Shown: one piece after another, positions 10,124 to 20,689 of the stretch
Position numbering within the stretch: the stretch's first letter is position 1
How the letters are laid out: each line of letters opens with the position of its first letter
Origin: Sphagnum magellanicum
Lineage: Eukaryota; Streptophyta; Sphagnopsida; Sphagnales; Sphagnaceae
Length of the DNA stretch: 64,000 nucleotides
Assembly (NCBI GenBank): GCA_021904315.1
Contig: CM038910.1
Coordinates: 19,964,001-20,028,000 of the forward strand
Direction of reading: 5' to 3'
The notes under the pieces: model-generated
Told to the model about the DNA's origin: nothing
Databases searched by the model: none
What the model saw: only the letters and a program-made list of their open reading frames with translations
Made by a program: the position numbers and the translations under genes

Positions 10124-13100
10124 TTATAACTCTGCCCTGGTTTCTGTATCTGCTGACTCCGGATAACTGGTGTAGGCTTTGATGATCTCTTCATACACTC
10201 TAATTCCTTTCAAATACTCTCTCTCGTTCAGAAACTGCACATCAGCAAGGGCAAACAGTTAGTAGCCAGCCAAAACAATAGCAGCATGGAGCATGTTACA
10301 TTTTCACCATTTGAGACTTTCTCTCAGTGATTGCATGATGCTGGAGCAATATAATCCAGTAGTCAGCTCAGTCAGCCACAGATCATTGAAAAATCACATC
10401 AAGTACCAATTCTGCAGATTTGTCATGCACAATAATTTACAATGTTGAGCACAACATTCAATAGGTAGTGTTGACATGATGCCCTGGCAGTTACCTCATT
10501 ATGATCATGGAGCAGAATGGGTGTGTTTGCCATAGGTGAGAATCCAAACCCTGGAATGCCTGCATGGCGAACATACCGGCAGTCTGTGGCTGCTGGGAAT
10601 ATTTCAACTTTGCCCAGTTCTCCACCTGCCTTGACAACAGCCTCCTTCAAGAGAGTCCACCATGGAGATGAGTCATCTGCCACTGTTACTGCAGGGCGCC
10701 CATCCTTGTCCCTTGGGTTCTCTTTTTGTGAAAACTGTCCAGGAAAGAAAATAACTCTCATAAGAATAGAGAAATTTCCATGTTCATGATTAGGAAAGTC
10801 AAAGAAAGAAAAAAATGCTTCAAATCAAAAGGAAGAATTCAGATAAGACTGAGGAACTGGGAAGTTCAGAAAAAACACTGAAAGGGAGAACTTGAACAAA
10901 GAACAATAAAACTAGCAGTACATGAACAGCCATGACACTCTGTCACTTGTTCAAGGACCATCAACAGTAACATGTATGATAGCGAATTATCTATCACAAC
11001 TTATCTACTGACTTCACCAGCTCCCTACAGTGGGCATAGGCCAGTGTAACCACTAACCTACATACTGAGCAAGTATGATATTCACTTTCAAGGCCACTTC
11101 AGTCCTCTCTCTACCAGCTTAAAACCCTTACAAGCTCACCAGCTCAAACTGAGTTGAGCTGGTTTGTACAGCAGTTTTGGATTTCTTACAGCCAACTGAA
11201 GATTACATCAAGTACTGTGGGAGCAACCTTCAATCCAGGGAACTATGACTATCACTGCATACTCCAATAAATAATTTTGACTTCTAGCATACACTACATC
11301 ATAGAGCTGCAACAGTGGTGAAACATATCTTTGAGACTACACAGAAATATCCACAATAAAATATTGAAGGTAACACAGCAATGAGGTTAGTCATAACTAT
11401 GGTGAAACAGTGAAAACCTTTTTGCTGTGGATTTTTTATATTCGTTGTACTTCTTGCTAGACAAAAGATCTATGAGGTTGCAGATTTAACTCCACAAAAA
11501 TACTTTCGAGTTATGTGTTCTGTCAGTTAAAGCAAAAGCAAAAGCAATATGACAAGAATGAATGTGGACATAACCTCATGACTGTCACTCACAAAGTGTC
11601 AGACCATCACCTTGGTCATAAATAGCAGTGACAAGCTGTCATGACTCAAAACCAACTTCATCAGCTCCTGACACAATATAGACTCAATTGAAACTTATCT
11701 CAGAGTGCAAATGAGGGTAAAGAGTAAGAGGCAGACCGTATAGGTAAGGTTTCTGGAAGCTGGGGCCCATTCTTCATGAATAACACGCTGTAACTCATTT
11801 ACATCCTCCCATGGTGCTACCCGGATATCAAATCCTGCCTCTGCTTCAGAGGGTTGCAAATTCATCACAAAACCCTGTGCCCATCAAATCACCTATCATA
11901 ACTTTCCTAGCTTGACAACCAGGTGTACCTGACCAGCAGACCTACTCCAAGTGCATCAAGGAACAAACTCACAGCTAAAATTACATGGGGCAAAGTTTGC
12001 ACACAGATTAACTACAAATGCTTCATGCTTTATATCAAACTCATAGCTCAACACTTTTGACCCCAAGATTGTTCATTGAAAAAGTCAACTAAAGAAAGTT
12101 CAAACAAAGGAGCAAGCCAAATTGACCAAGAGAACACAACAGGAAAGAGAGGTACCGTTGGGGTTGGAGTGCCCGCCTTTAAATAGACACCATTGACAGA
12201 TGTCACCTCTCCTTCTGCCTTTGCCCCTGATTTCACAAGATTAAATTGCTCCTCCCGGAACTTGTTTATAAGTTCAATGCTTTGGAGCAAATTCTGAAAT
12301 GCACTACCATCATACAATTTTGAACCATGGCCTGGTGCTCCTGTGGCCTTAATCTTCAACCACCAGGGTGATCTTTCTCCATTGAAAACCCGGTATGCGC
12401 TTCCTGGAGAAGCCAATCCTTCGTCCAAATTAAAACCCACATTGAGTTTCTGGAACTCTGGGGAGGACACGAACTTTCCTGCTCCATCATCTCCACCCAC
12501 TTCTTCTTCTGGAACAAATGACAGATGAAGGTTGCGCAGTGGCTGGAAGTTCTTAGATTTCAAGTTCCGAATTGCTTCCAAATACTGTATTGACACACAT
12601 TTCATGTCTTGCGAGCCTCTTGCAAAAATATTTCCATCTGCATCCTGCAACATTTGCACCCAAATTTCAACCAAACAGATTTGCCAAAATGACAAGGAGC
12701 TAAAGTTGAACACAGTCAATGCATGGCCTGACCATCACTCAACTACCACAAGATAGATAGTACTCATCAGAAAGTGCTTTCCAGCTTTTGATGCCCCATA
12801 GACCCCACCCACACTCACACCCAGTTTGAATGGAACAAGAGGAGTTTGTGCAAGAGCATATAAATTTCAGGGGAGAACATCACAACAGAATAGTGGGCTG
12901 CTCTCTTTGCACCTTGCGGCTCTCACTAAGAATACCGGGAGCAGCCCTTGATATAGACAACAATAAAGCAATGAAATGTGAATTGCAACTTCATACTGTT
13001 CCAACACTCATTTTGCATTGGGGGAATCCTTTAGCAAGGTAATCTTGTAGCCCAGGCCATGTTAGTTTTCTCTAGAAAGCGACAAGTTCAAGAGCATTAG

Positions 13101-13902
13101 AAACTGCAGAAATTGAAGCACAAAGTTACACCGTTAACAGACAGGATACTGTGAGCAATCACTGAGAGAAAAACTGACGAATCCTTCCTTTCATGTGTGT
13201 GCGCCTACAAGTCTCCTCCATAGCTTGAAGCAGATAGATTCACTCTGCCGTACTAAATCTTGGCATATTGTTGTGAGACAACAACTAACTCCCTACAACT
13301 GAAAATTGCAAAAACAAAAGCATATTCCCCTTACACATGATCCATCAAGGCGAGAGCTTATCAAACTTTCAAAGAATGGGAGCAGAAGTGCGTGCCTGGA
13401 CTGCAGCAAAAGGTTCATGAAGCCATTTCTCCCTTTCTGCAGGGACAACATCCATATGCGAATTGAGAAGAATCGAAGGGATTGACGGATCCTTTCCTTT
13501 CCATGTTAGTAGAACCAGAGGCTTCCCTTCCACGAATTCCAAGACCTGCGAATCGAGCCCTATTTCCGAGGCCTGCGCGAGAAGAAACTCGACAGCCGGC
13601 TTGTAATCAGGCAACGGATGCGCCGTATTTATTTTCAAGTAATCTCTGAACCTTCCCACGGCTTCCACCTCCTCTCCATTGCTACTGGAGTAACTGGGCA
13701 CCGCGGCACTCAAAAGCACAATAAGAGCTAAAAGAACCGAAACGAAGAAGGTCCCAGAAGAGAAGGCAATCCGCCTAGTGCGGCGCCTGTTGTTGTTACG
13801 ACTGCCCTGAGAACAAGACTCAAGAGCACAAGAAGAAATTTCACGAGAATAAGGAGAAGAAGAAACAAAGCTATAAAACTGGGAGCAAATCTTGTTCTCC
13901 AT
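10124..13902 (-). CDS. ACY1: Aminoacylase-1 (M20 metallopeptidase), 5 exons, 494 aa
   Basis: Zinc hydrolase that deacylates N-acyl-L-amino acids. Exons in transcript order: 13902-13396, 12644-12156, 11874-11737, 10734-10495, 10234-10124; all phase 0. Metal and active-site residues are visible: His149 and Asp151 in LLNSHMDVVP, Asp182 in RGSQDMKCV, Glu216/Glu217 in VPEEEVGG, Asp243 in NLDEGLASP, the dimer-interface His in GAPGHGSKL, and the LLHDHNE histidines near 454-456. Intron 1 appears to use a GC donor (VQ, then GCACGC), which puts the join exactly where the human protein runs PFEAFK-D. The protein is about 60 residues longer than animal ACY1 because of an Arg-rich stretch followed by a hydrophobic segment (about 49-70), likely a signal anchor into the secretory pathway, as expected for plant homologues. 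A partial duplicate lies 3.4 kb upstream. Confidence 0.93.
10915..11100 (-). repeat. Penelope-like 3' end and two-hairpin repeat, copy B, in aminoacylase intron 3
   Basis: Read on the minus strand it gives CTCAGTATGTAGGTTAGTGG, then CCCACTGTAGGGAGCTGGTG and the hairpin GTGATAG...CTATCAT. The first part matches the end of the RPS21 intron copy (near 47175-47200) and the second matches 3575-3690, so this copy links the two pieces. It is sense to the aminoacylase gene. Confidence 0.6.
11575..11690 (-). repeat. Two-hairpin intronic repeat, copy D, in aminoacylase intron 3
   Basis: Minus strand: CAGGAGCTGATGAAGTTGG, GAGTCATGACAGCTTGTCAC and GGTGATGGTCTGACAC, the same order as copy C at 5925-6050. 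It is inherited by the duplicated locus as copy E (18300-18430). Confidence 0.55.
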
Positions 13903-14190
13903 TTGAGCGGAGCCTGTTTATGACATACGAGCACGAACCAGATGCAAACGTGCAAGCAAACAAGAAAGCAGTAGAGAGAAAAGAAATTGATGATGATGCC
14001 AACAGCGATCTATTCTTAAATGTGACGATTACAACAACAATTCTACCTTATCACTAGGGAGTACTTAGTATGTTAGACTGCAAGATGGAAATGTTAACAA
14101 AGGTGAACATCTCCATCCGCACGCCCTATTACGTATGCTCATGGGTACCCTTTTCATTCATGGGTTTTTATTTTGTTTCTAGGGTACTTA

Positions 14191-14478
14191 GGCCCGCTTT
14201 ACACTAGGAGTCAGGGCCAATGTTCAACCCATATCCAGCATTCCTATTGGTGCAAATGTTGCTGAAATCAGCCCCAAGGGCTTTACACTAGGAGTCATAG
14301 AAAAACACTCTTCCATCTGCCCCAAGTTAGCAATAAATGCTGAACATTTATGACCTTGTATTTTCCCCAAGGCAGAAAAAAAGGATACCATCAAATTTGG
14401 GAGGCCAATTTGCAACCCAAAAATGCTCAAAGTTGGCCCCAAGTTTTTTTGGCCTTGACTCCTACTGTAAAACAGGCC
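14191..14478. mobile_element. PIF/Harbinger (Tourist-like) MITE, 288 bp
   Basis: The ends are imperfect inverted repeats of about 30 bp: GGCCCGCTTTACACTAGGAG at the left and, read from the other strand, GGCCTGTTTTACAGTAGGAG at the right. Both ends are flanked by TTA (14188-14190 and 14479-14481), the target duplication typical of this superfamily. There is no coding capacity. An extra copy of the terminal motif (GGCTTTACACTAGGAGTCAT) lies inside near 14279. Confidence 0.8.
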
Positions 14479-14844
14479 TTATTCATCTTTTGTATTAATT
14501 AGATGCAGGTGTCTCCCAAGTTCAACTCTTTTTCTTTTTCTTTTTTGACAATGAGTCATTTTAATTGGCTCATCACAAAAAATCCTGAAAAAAAAAACTA
14601 ACTGAAACTTGAGGGCCTCCACAAAATAAAAGTTTCTATTGGAAGAGGCCTACCTATACAGGCGAAAAGATGACAACTCTTGGCAGAACATATCAGATAA
14701 AAATAGTGGTGCTATTGGGAACATTTTAGGGAACAGATTGGGAACCCCTTAAGAACTTGATAGGAAAACATAAGACACTCAAAAAAACCAAACATTTCAA
14801 CCTCACCGCCCAAAATTGAATTGCAAATAAATGTTGTTAATTGA

Positions 14845-14960
14845 CATAATAAAAGCATATTTAAATAGATTTGTGCAATGCCATGCGTGATTGAAATAGG
14901 AACTATATATATATTATACACATTGTGAAAAAGAGAAATATATGAGTTAAGAACGTAATT
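14845..14960. repeat. Second copy of the AT-rich repeat at 9895-10010
   Basis: Shares CATATTTAAATAGATTTGTG and ATATATGAGTTAAGAACGTA with the first copy, allowing for many differences. No ends or target duplication could be fixed. Confidence 0.4.
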
Positions 14961-17284
14961 ATAATACTTTTCAATTAGACTTTTTTTGGATTTTTAAAAT
15001 CAGCTTTCATTCAGTTGTCCCATTTTTCAATTAGTAGTTTTTCAAGTATGGTTTTTGAATATTTTTGAAATCTTTTTTATTTCAAAAACTTATTCAATGA
15101 CTTTTTACAACTTTTTCAAATGTAATTCCATATTGTTGTGAATCATATTCCAAGGTCAGTTGTTCAAGTTCTTGACATTCTTAGGTTTTTGACCTTGGTT
15201 AAGTTTTTCGAAGGTATTCGCCTTATTACAATGGGTGAGGTCTTATAATAGTTTGTGAATAGAGTTTTATGTTTGTTTCATGATATTTTTCTTATTCACA
15301 TGTCATTTCCTCAATTCAAGATGGTAGTCAAAAATGAGTGTGAAACGATGGTTCATGGTGTTTAAATTATTTTAGACATCCATTTCAATTGGGTGGTGCT
15401 AGAAATGGACATTGTAAATTTTTTCAACGTCATCTCCCAAAAAGCCATCTTTTAGAAGCTTCATGTGATTAGTAACCAATTGTCTCACAACAATGTTCAA
15501 AATGTTTTCGCTTCCATCATGAAAGACGCAAATTCTCATGTTTCATGTGAACAAATTCATGCCCTTCCACTCTCTTCCCTTTAATCTTTTCACGAGCAAG
15601 TTGACATCATGTTATCAGCTAATGGCATCCACACCTTGGCCAATGTTGTCATTTTTTATCCCACTTCAGCAAATTTGGTTTCATGTGCTATTTCATTTTG
15701 CGAGATGGTAGTTCAAGTAAAAGAACTTTATCATGATTGACATTTGACAAATGTGTTTCTTCCCTTGCCATCAAGGGTTTTGGTTGCTTACACCAACAAG
15801 AAAACAATGTTCTTCATTAATGTGCTAAGATGATGTGGTCATCAAAGGGTGCCAATGGCCCTATTCTAGTGGTTCTACATGCCTTCTATAGGAAGAAGGT
15901 GTTAATAGCTTTGTAAAAGCTTAGGTTGCTTATATTTTGAAATGGATCTTTGTTGCAAGTGAAGATTTATTGTTTTTTCAAGTTTCTCATCCCTTTCTTT
16001 TTTTAATATGCTTCTTGCAATTGGTGAGATATTTAAAACATAATTTGTTCCTTTGCCCCTTTGTGACCCACTTTGGGTTTTTTTTTCTTTTGGCTCAAAC
16101 TTGAATCCTCTTTCTTTGTTCTTTCTTTCCCCATTTAATGGAATTTGCCAAGGTTTCATAACTCAAAATATACATAATTATTGGAATAAATCTTGACTAT
16201 GCATATTATAAAATGGTTTCTCCATTGCATCAATAGAGGCTTTGATAAAAATAGTTTCCTATTTCAAATAAAGGTGTAATCAAATGTTACCTATACATCA
16301 CAAAGAGGGCCTTAATCATGTTAGCTATTATTCATAACCTTTGAAGTTATGTTGTTGCAATAAACATAACACCTCAAAGAGGCTTTTAGTCTACTAGCTT
16401 TGGCTTGGCATCTTTTTTTGTTGCAACATCACATGACATCAAAGAGGTTCTTCATTATGTTAACTTAGCTACAACTAACTGATGTCTTCCTCCATTCTTG
16501 CGACAACATAACAAGTGGATACTTTTGTGCGCGGAGCTGCCAAAAGTAGAGAGGGGGAGAGAGCAAGAGAGGAAATCTTTGTGACAATTTTTAGGGCACA
16601 AATTGCTAGTGCACTGCCTGCCTCTAGCCCTTACTAGGATGGGTCTCAGTTCCAAGGTTGATTTATCCTAATAACATATTAGGAACTAGAAAATATTGCA
16701 AATGGTGTTTTGATTCATTGAAGTGGAAGGTCATACTTCCATGGTTCCACTTCTCTGAATTGGTGCTTCTTCAACAAAGTTTGGCAGGTTTACAAAGAAG
16801 ACATGCTCTAAATCCTGTGAGCTGCAGCTGGCATCCTTTGTTGTCACAACATAACGATCACCATTATGTGAGTCAAAGGTTGGGTCTTGGAAAGGGCCAA
16901 TGTTTTGAAATGGGTTGCCATGAAATTGAAAATTGCTCGATTTCCATTTTGACAATATCAGTGATATAAATTAAGTACTTCACAACTAAGAAAAAGACGC
17001 ATTTTCTCACAACAATGAAGCATGATTTTGCATGAAACCAAAACCCACCTCCACACCCTTCCCCCTAGTCCCAGCCCATCCCCACAAGTCAGTAATTATC
17101 AGATTCAGGACTTTAGGAGTAGATGAACAGAAACCAGATTGGATAAAATTGGTAACCAATAGGAAGAGATTACCATCCTCAGAGGTCCAGTTAATACTAT
17201 CAGATCGGAACCTTCAAGAGATTCATTCAGAAGGATGGCACAATAACTATATCCAATACAATTGTAAAATTGTATACTTCCACC

Positions 17285-19965
17285 ATTTCCATGTCCGCTG
17301 ACTCTGGATAACTAGTGTAGGCTTTGATGATCTCTTTGTACACTATAATTCCTTTCATGTACTCTCCCTTGTTCAGAAACTGCAGATGAGCAAGGGCAAA
17401 CAGTCAGTACCAAGCCAAAACAATAGTAGCACAGAGGAAATTGGCTTCACCATCTTATTTGGGACTTGTTCTCAGTGACTATGCAGCAATATAATCCAGT
17501 AGTCAGCTCAGTCAGCCACAGAAGAGTGCAAAAAACCATGAAGTACAGGTTCCACAGATTTTTCAGACACGTTACTTTATCATGTTGAGCACAACATTCA
17601 ACAGGTGGTGTTGATAATAACCATTGCATGGTGCTCTGGCAGCTACCTCATCATGATCATGGAGCAGAATGGGTGTGTTTGCCATAGCTGAGAATCCAAA
17701 CCCTGGAATGCCTGCATGGCGAACAAACTGGCAATCTGTGGCTCCTGGTTGTATTTCTACCATGCCCAGTTCCCCACCTTCCTTAGCAACAGCCTCCTTC
17801 AAGAGTCTCCACCATAGAGACAAGTCATCTGCCACTGTTACCACATGCTGCCCCTCCTTGTCCCTTGGATTATCCTTTTGTGAGAACTGTCCAGAAGAGA
17901 AAAAGTTAGATGTGCACTTTCAAGATCATCCTTTTCACAGCCAACTAACGAGAATATCAAGTACTGTGGGAGCAACCTTGAATCGAGGGAACTGTGACTG
18001 TCACTGAATCATCCAGTAAAAATGGATTTTTAGGATAGACTACATCATAGAGCCACAACAGTGGTGAAGCTTATCAATAAGATTGAACAGAAATCTCACT
18101 TTGAAGATAACATAAGAATGAATGCAGTGATTACATTTAGAGAGTTGCAATGGTGGTGAAGCAGTGAAAATCTGTTTGCTGTGGAATTTGTCAGTTTATT
18201 CTACTTCTTAGACAAAACATCTATGAGGTTGCAGATTTAACTCCACAACAACACTTTCAAGTTATCTGTTCAGCCAGTTCAAGCAAAAGCAAAAGCAATA
18301 TAACAAGAATGAGTGCAGTCATAACCCCATGACTGTCACAAAGTGTCAGACCTTTGTCATAAATAGCAGTGACAAGCTGCCATGACTCACCACTGACTTC
18401 AGCTCCTGACAATGGGGTATAGACAATACATACTCAATTCAAGCTCTACATCTCAGCCTGAGAAAGAGGGTACAGAGTAAGAAGCAGACTGTGTAGGTGA
18501 GGTTTCAGGAAGCTGGGGCCCATTCTTTGTGAATAATGCACTCTAACTCATGTACATCCTCCAATGGTGGTACCTGCATATCAAATCCTGCCTCTGCTTC
18601 AGAGGGTTGCAAATTCACACAAAACCCTGTGCCCATCAAATCACCTACCATAACTTTCCTAGCTTGAAAACCAAGTGTACCTTACCAGCAGACCTACTCC
18701 AATTGCATCAAGGAACAAATTATTAATTAGCTGAGACAGATTTGCACACAGATTAACTACAAGTTCTTCATGCCTTATATCAGACTCATAGCTCAACACT
18801 TTTGACCACAGGATTGTTCATTGAATAGGTCAACTAAAGGAGGTTCAAACACTGCAGCAGCAAAATTGAGCAAGAGTACTCAACATGAATGAGAGGTAAT
18901 GTTGGGTTTAAAATGCGTGCCTTTAGGTACACACAATTGACAGATCTCACCTCTCATTCTGCCTTTGCACCTGATTTCACAAGATTAAATTGCTTCTTCT
19001 GGAACCTGTTTATAAGTTTGATGCTTTGGAGCAAATTCTGAAATGCACTACCATTGTACAATTTTGAACCACGGCCTGGTGCTCCCGTGGCCTTGATCTC
19101 CAACCACCAGGGTGATCTTCCTCCATTGAAAACCTGGTATGTGCTTCCTGGAGAAGCCAATCCTTCATGCAAATTAAAACCTACATTGATTTTTTGGAAC
19201 TCTGGGGAGGCAATGAACTCTCTTGCCCCATATGTCCACCAGTCTCTTCTTCTGGAACAGATGACAGATAAAGGGTGCGCAGTGGCTGGAAGCTCTTAGA
19301 CTTCAAGTTCGAATTGCTTCCAAATACTGCATTAACACACATTTCATGTCTTGTGAGCCTCTCACAAAAATATTGCCCTCTGCATCCTGCAATGTTTACA
19401 CCCAAATTTCCAACCAACAAATTTGGTCACATGACAAGGAGCTACAGTTTAAACACAGTCACCTTGCCTGAGCATCACACAATTGGCACTTCATAGATAG
19501 TACTCATCAGACAGCCCTTTCCACCCATAGACCCTACACGCTCACACTCAGTCTGAATGGAACAAAAGGAGTTTGTGGAAGAGCATATAAATTTCAGAGG
19601 AGAAGATGACAATAGAATGATGAGCTGCTCTCTTTGGATCTTGCCACTTTGAATTGCAATGGCAGCTTTACACTGTTCCAGCCTGATAATCTACAGCCCA
19701 GGCCATATTAGTTTTCTCCATAAAGCTACAAGTTCAAGAGCATTAGAAACTGCAGAACTTGAAGCACAAGGCTGAAATTGTTTACAGACAGGATACTGTG
19801 AGCAATCACTGAGAGAAAAACTGATGAATCTCTTCATGTGTGTGCGCCTGAAAGTCTCCTCCTTAGCTTGAGGCAGACAGGTTCACTCTGCGCTACTAAA
19901 TATTGGCACACCATTGTGTGACAACAACTATTTCCCCACATCTGAAAATTGCAAAAATAAAAGCA
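17285..19965 (-). pseudogene. Partial segmental duplicate of aminoacylase-1, missing exon 1
   Basis: The duplicated block matches about 10140-13325, exons and introns alike, so it arose at DNA level and not by retrotransposition. Remnants in transcript order: exon 2-like 19386-18900, exon 3-like 18626-18491, exon 4-like 17886-17647, exon 5-like from 17379. The exon 4 copy is still open and keeps GIPGFGFS and LLHDHDE. Exon 2 has frame breaks and its donor GT is lost; exon 3 has a one-base deletion just after GFV and an Arg codon turned to TGA near its end, and its donor has also changed. The exon 5 copy runs into a different C terminus. The first exon, with the membrane anchor and the first zinc ligands, is absent because the copy stops inside intron 1 (near 19965). 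No functional enzyme is expected; a noncoding transcript is possible. Confidence 0.9.
18300..18430 (-). repeat. Two-hairpin repeat, copy E, inside the duplicated aminoacylase locus
   Basis: Direct paralogue of copy D carried along by the segmental duplication. Minus strand: CCCCATTGTCAGGAGCTGAA and GTCATGGCAGCTTGTCACTG. It has lost a few bases in the loop (GCTGAAG instead of GCTGATGAAG). Confidence 0.5.
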
Positions 19966-20680
19966 ATGGGGCATGGGCATGCTTTCATCCCGTTGGGAAA
20001 TTGATGTTATGGGTACCTTACTATACAGTTGGATTAATTAGTCAAATTCTTGTTTGGTTACTCAGTTTTCTTGATCATGCCTTAACTTATACATTTCTTG
20101 CAAGTTTTTTCTACTATGGATTGAAGGTTGACAATGATAATTTCTTTTCTCTACCCTCTTTTACTATCTTATTGAACAACAACAAAGAAAACAACTTATA
20201 AAACAACCTTCCAACATTCACCTCTCACAACTCCCTTCTCTATCTTCTCCCTACTATCCTCCTTTTTTAATCAGATCTTCACCAAAGGTCAAGTAAGACT
20301 AAATAAGAAGCTGATTCTTTCAAATCCCAAACGAAGTTTACAAACAACAAACTAGTAATTACATCCTACTTTGCATCGCAATCCCTCCACTTTCTTTTAT
20401 TGTCTTTTCAAAACTTCAAATAACACAAGTTTGCCCTTTTTGTCATTTCACCCAATATCTTTTATCCAAAACAACAAACCTCCTCTCCCCAAAATTGGTC
20501 TCCTTGTGCTTCTCTTCTAGTTTCCTACTTTGTCCCTCTATCACCTTGCATGTTAAAACAAAAAATTGCCCATAAACCACGCACACCCCCAAAAAAGTTT
20601 TCCTCCTTCCCTTTTTTCACCTTAGCCTCATGTCTTGTCCCTTTCATCCTACTCTCCTAGCTACCATGCTACAAGTCCTC
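19966..20680. other. Intergenic DNA between the duplicate and the copia fossil
   Basis: A 95-codon open frame at 19914-20201 is hydrophobic and unrecognised. The following 450 bp are rich in C and T and may be the decayed 5' part of the copia element, but no gag or protease motif could be seen. Confidence 0.4.
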
Positions 20681-20689
20681 AAAGGGTGG

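Larger units (their letters stand above)
13960..17280. other. Intergenic DNA between aminoacylase and its duplicate
   Basis: Starts with the aminoacylase promoter side, contains a MITE at 14191-14478, then AT-rich DNA. Short open frames around 16455-17260 do not match any family I recognise; they might be gene scraps but have no splice context. Confidence 0.45.

Noticed and set aside
16731-16955. Minus-strand frame near 16.8 kb as an exon
   Set aside because: No family recognised and no neighbouring exons in phase; kept only as a remark.
19914-20201. 95-codon hydrophobic frame as a membrane protein gene
   Set aside because: It starts inside the duplicated aminoacylase intron, has no splice or homology support and sits in AT-rich DNA.
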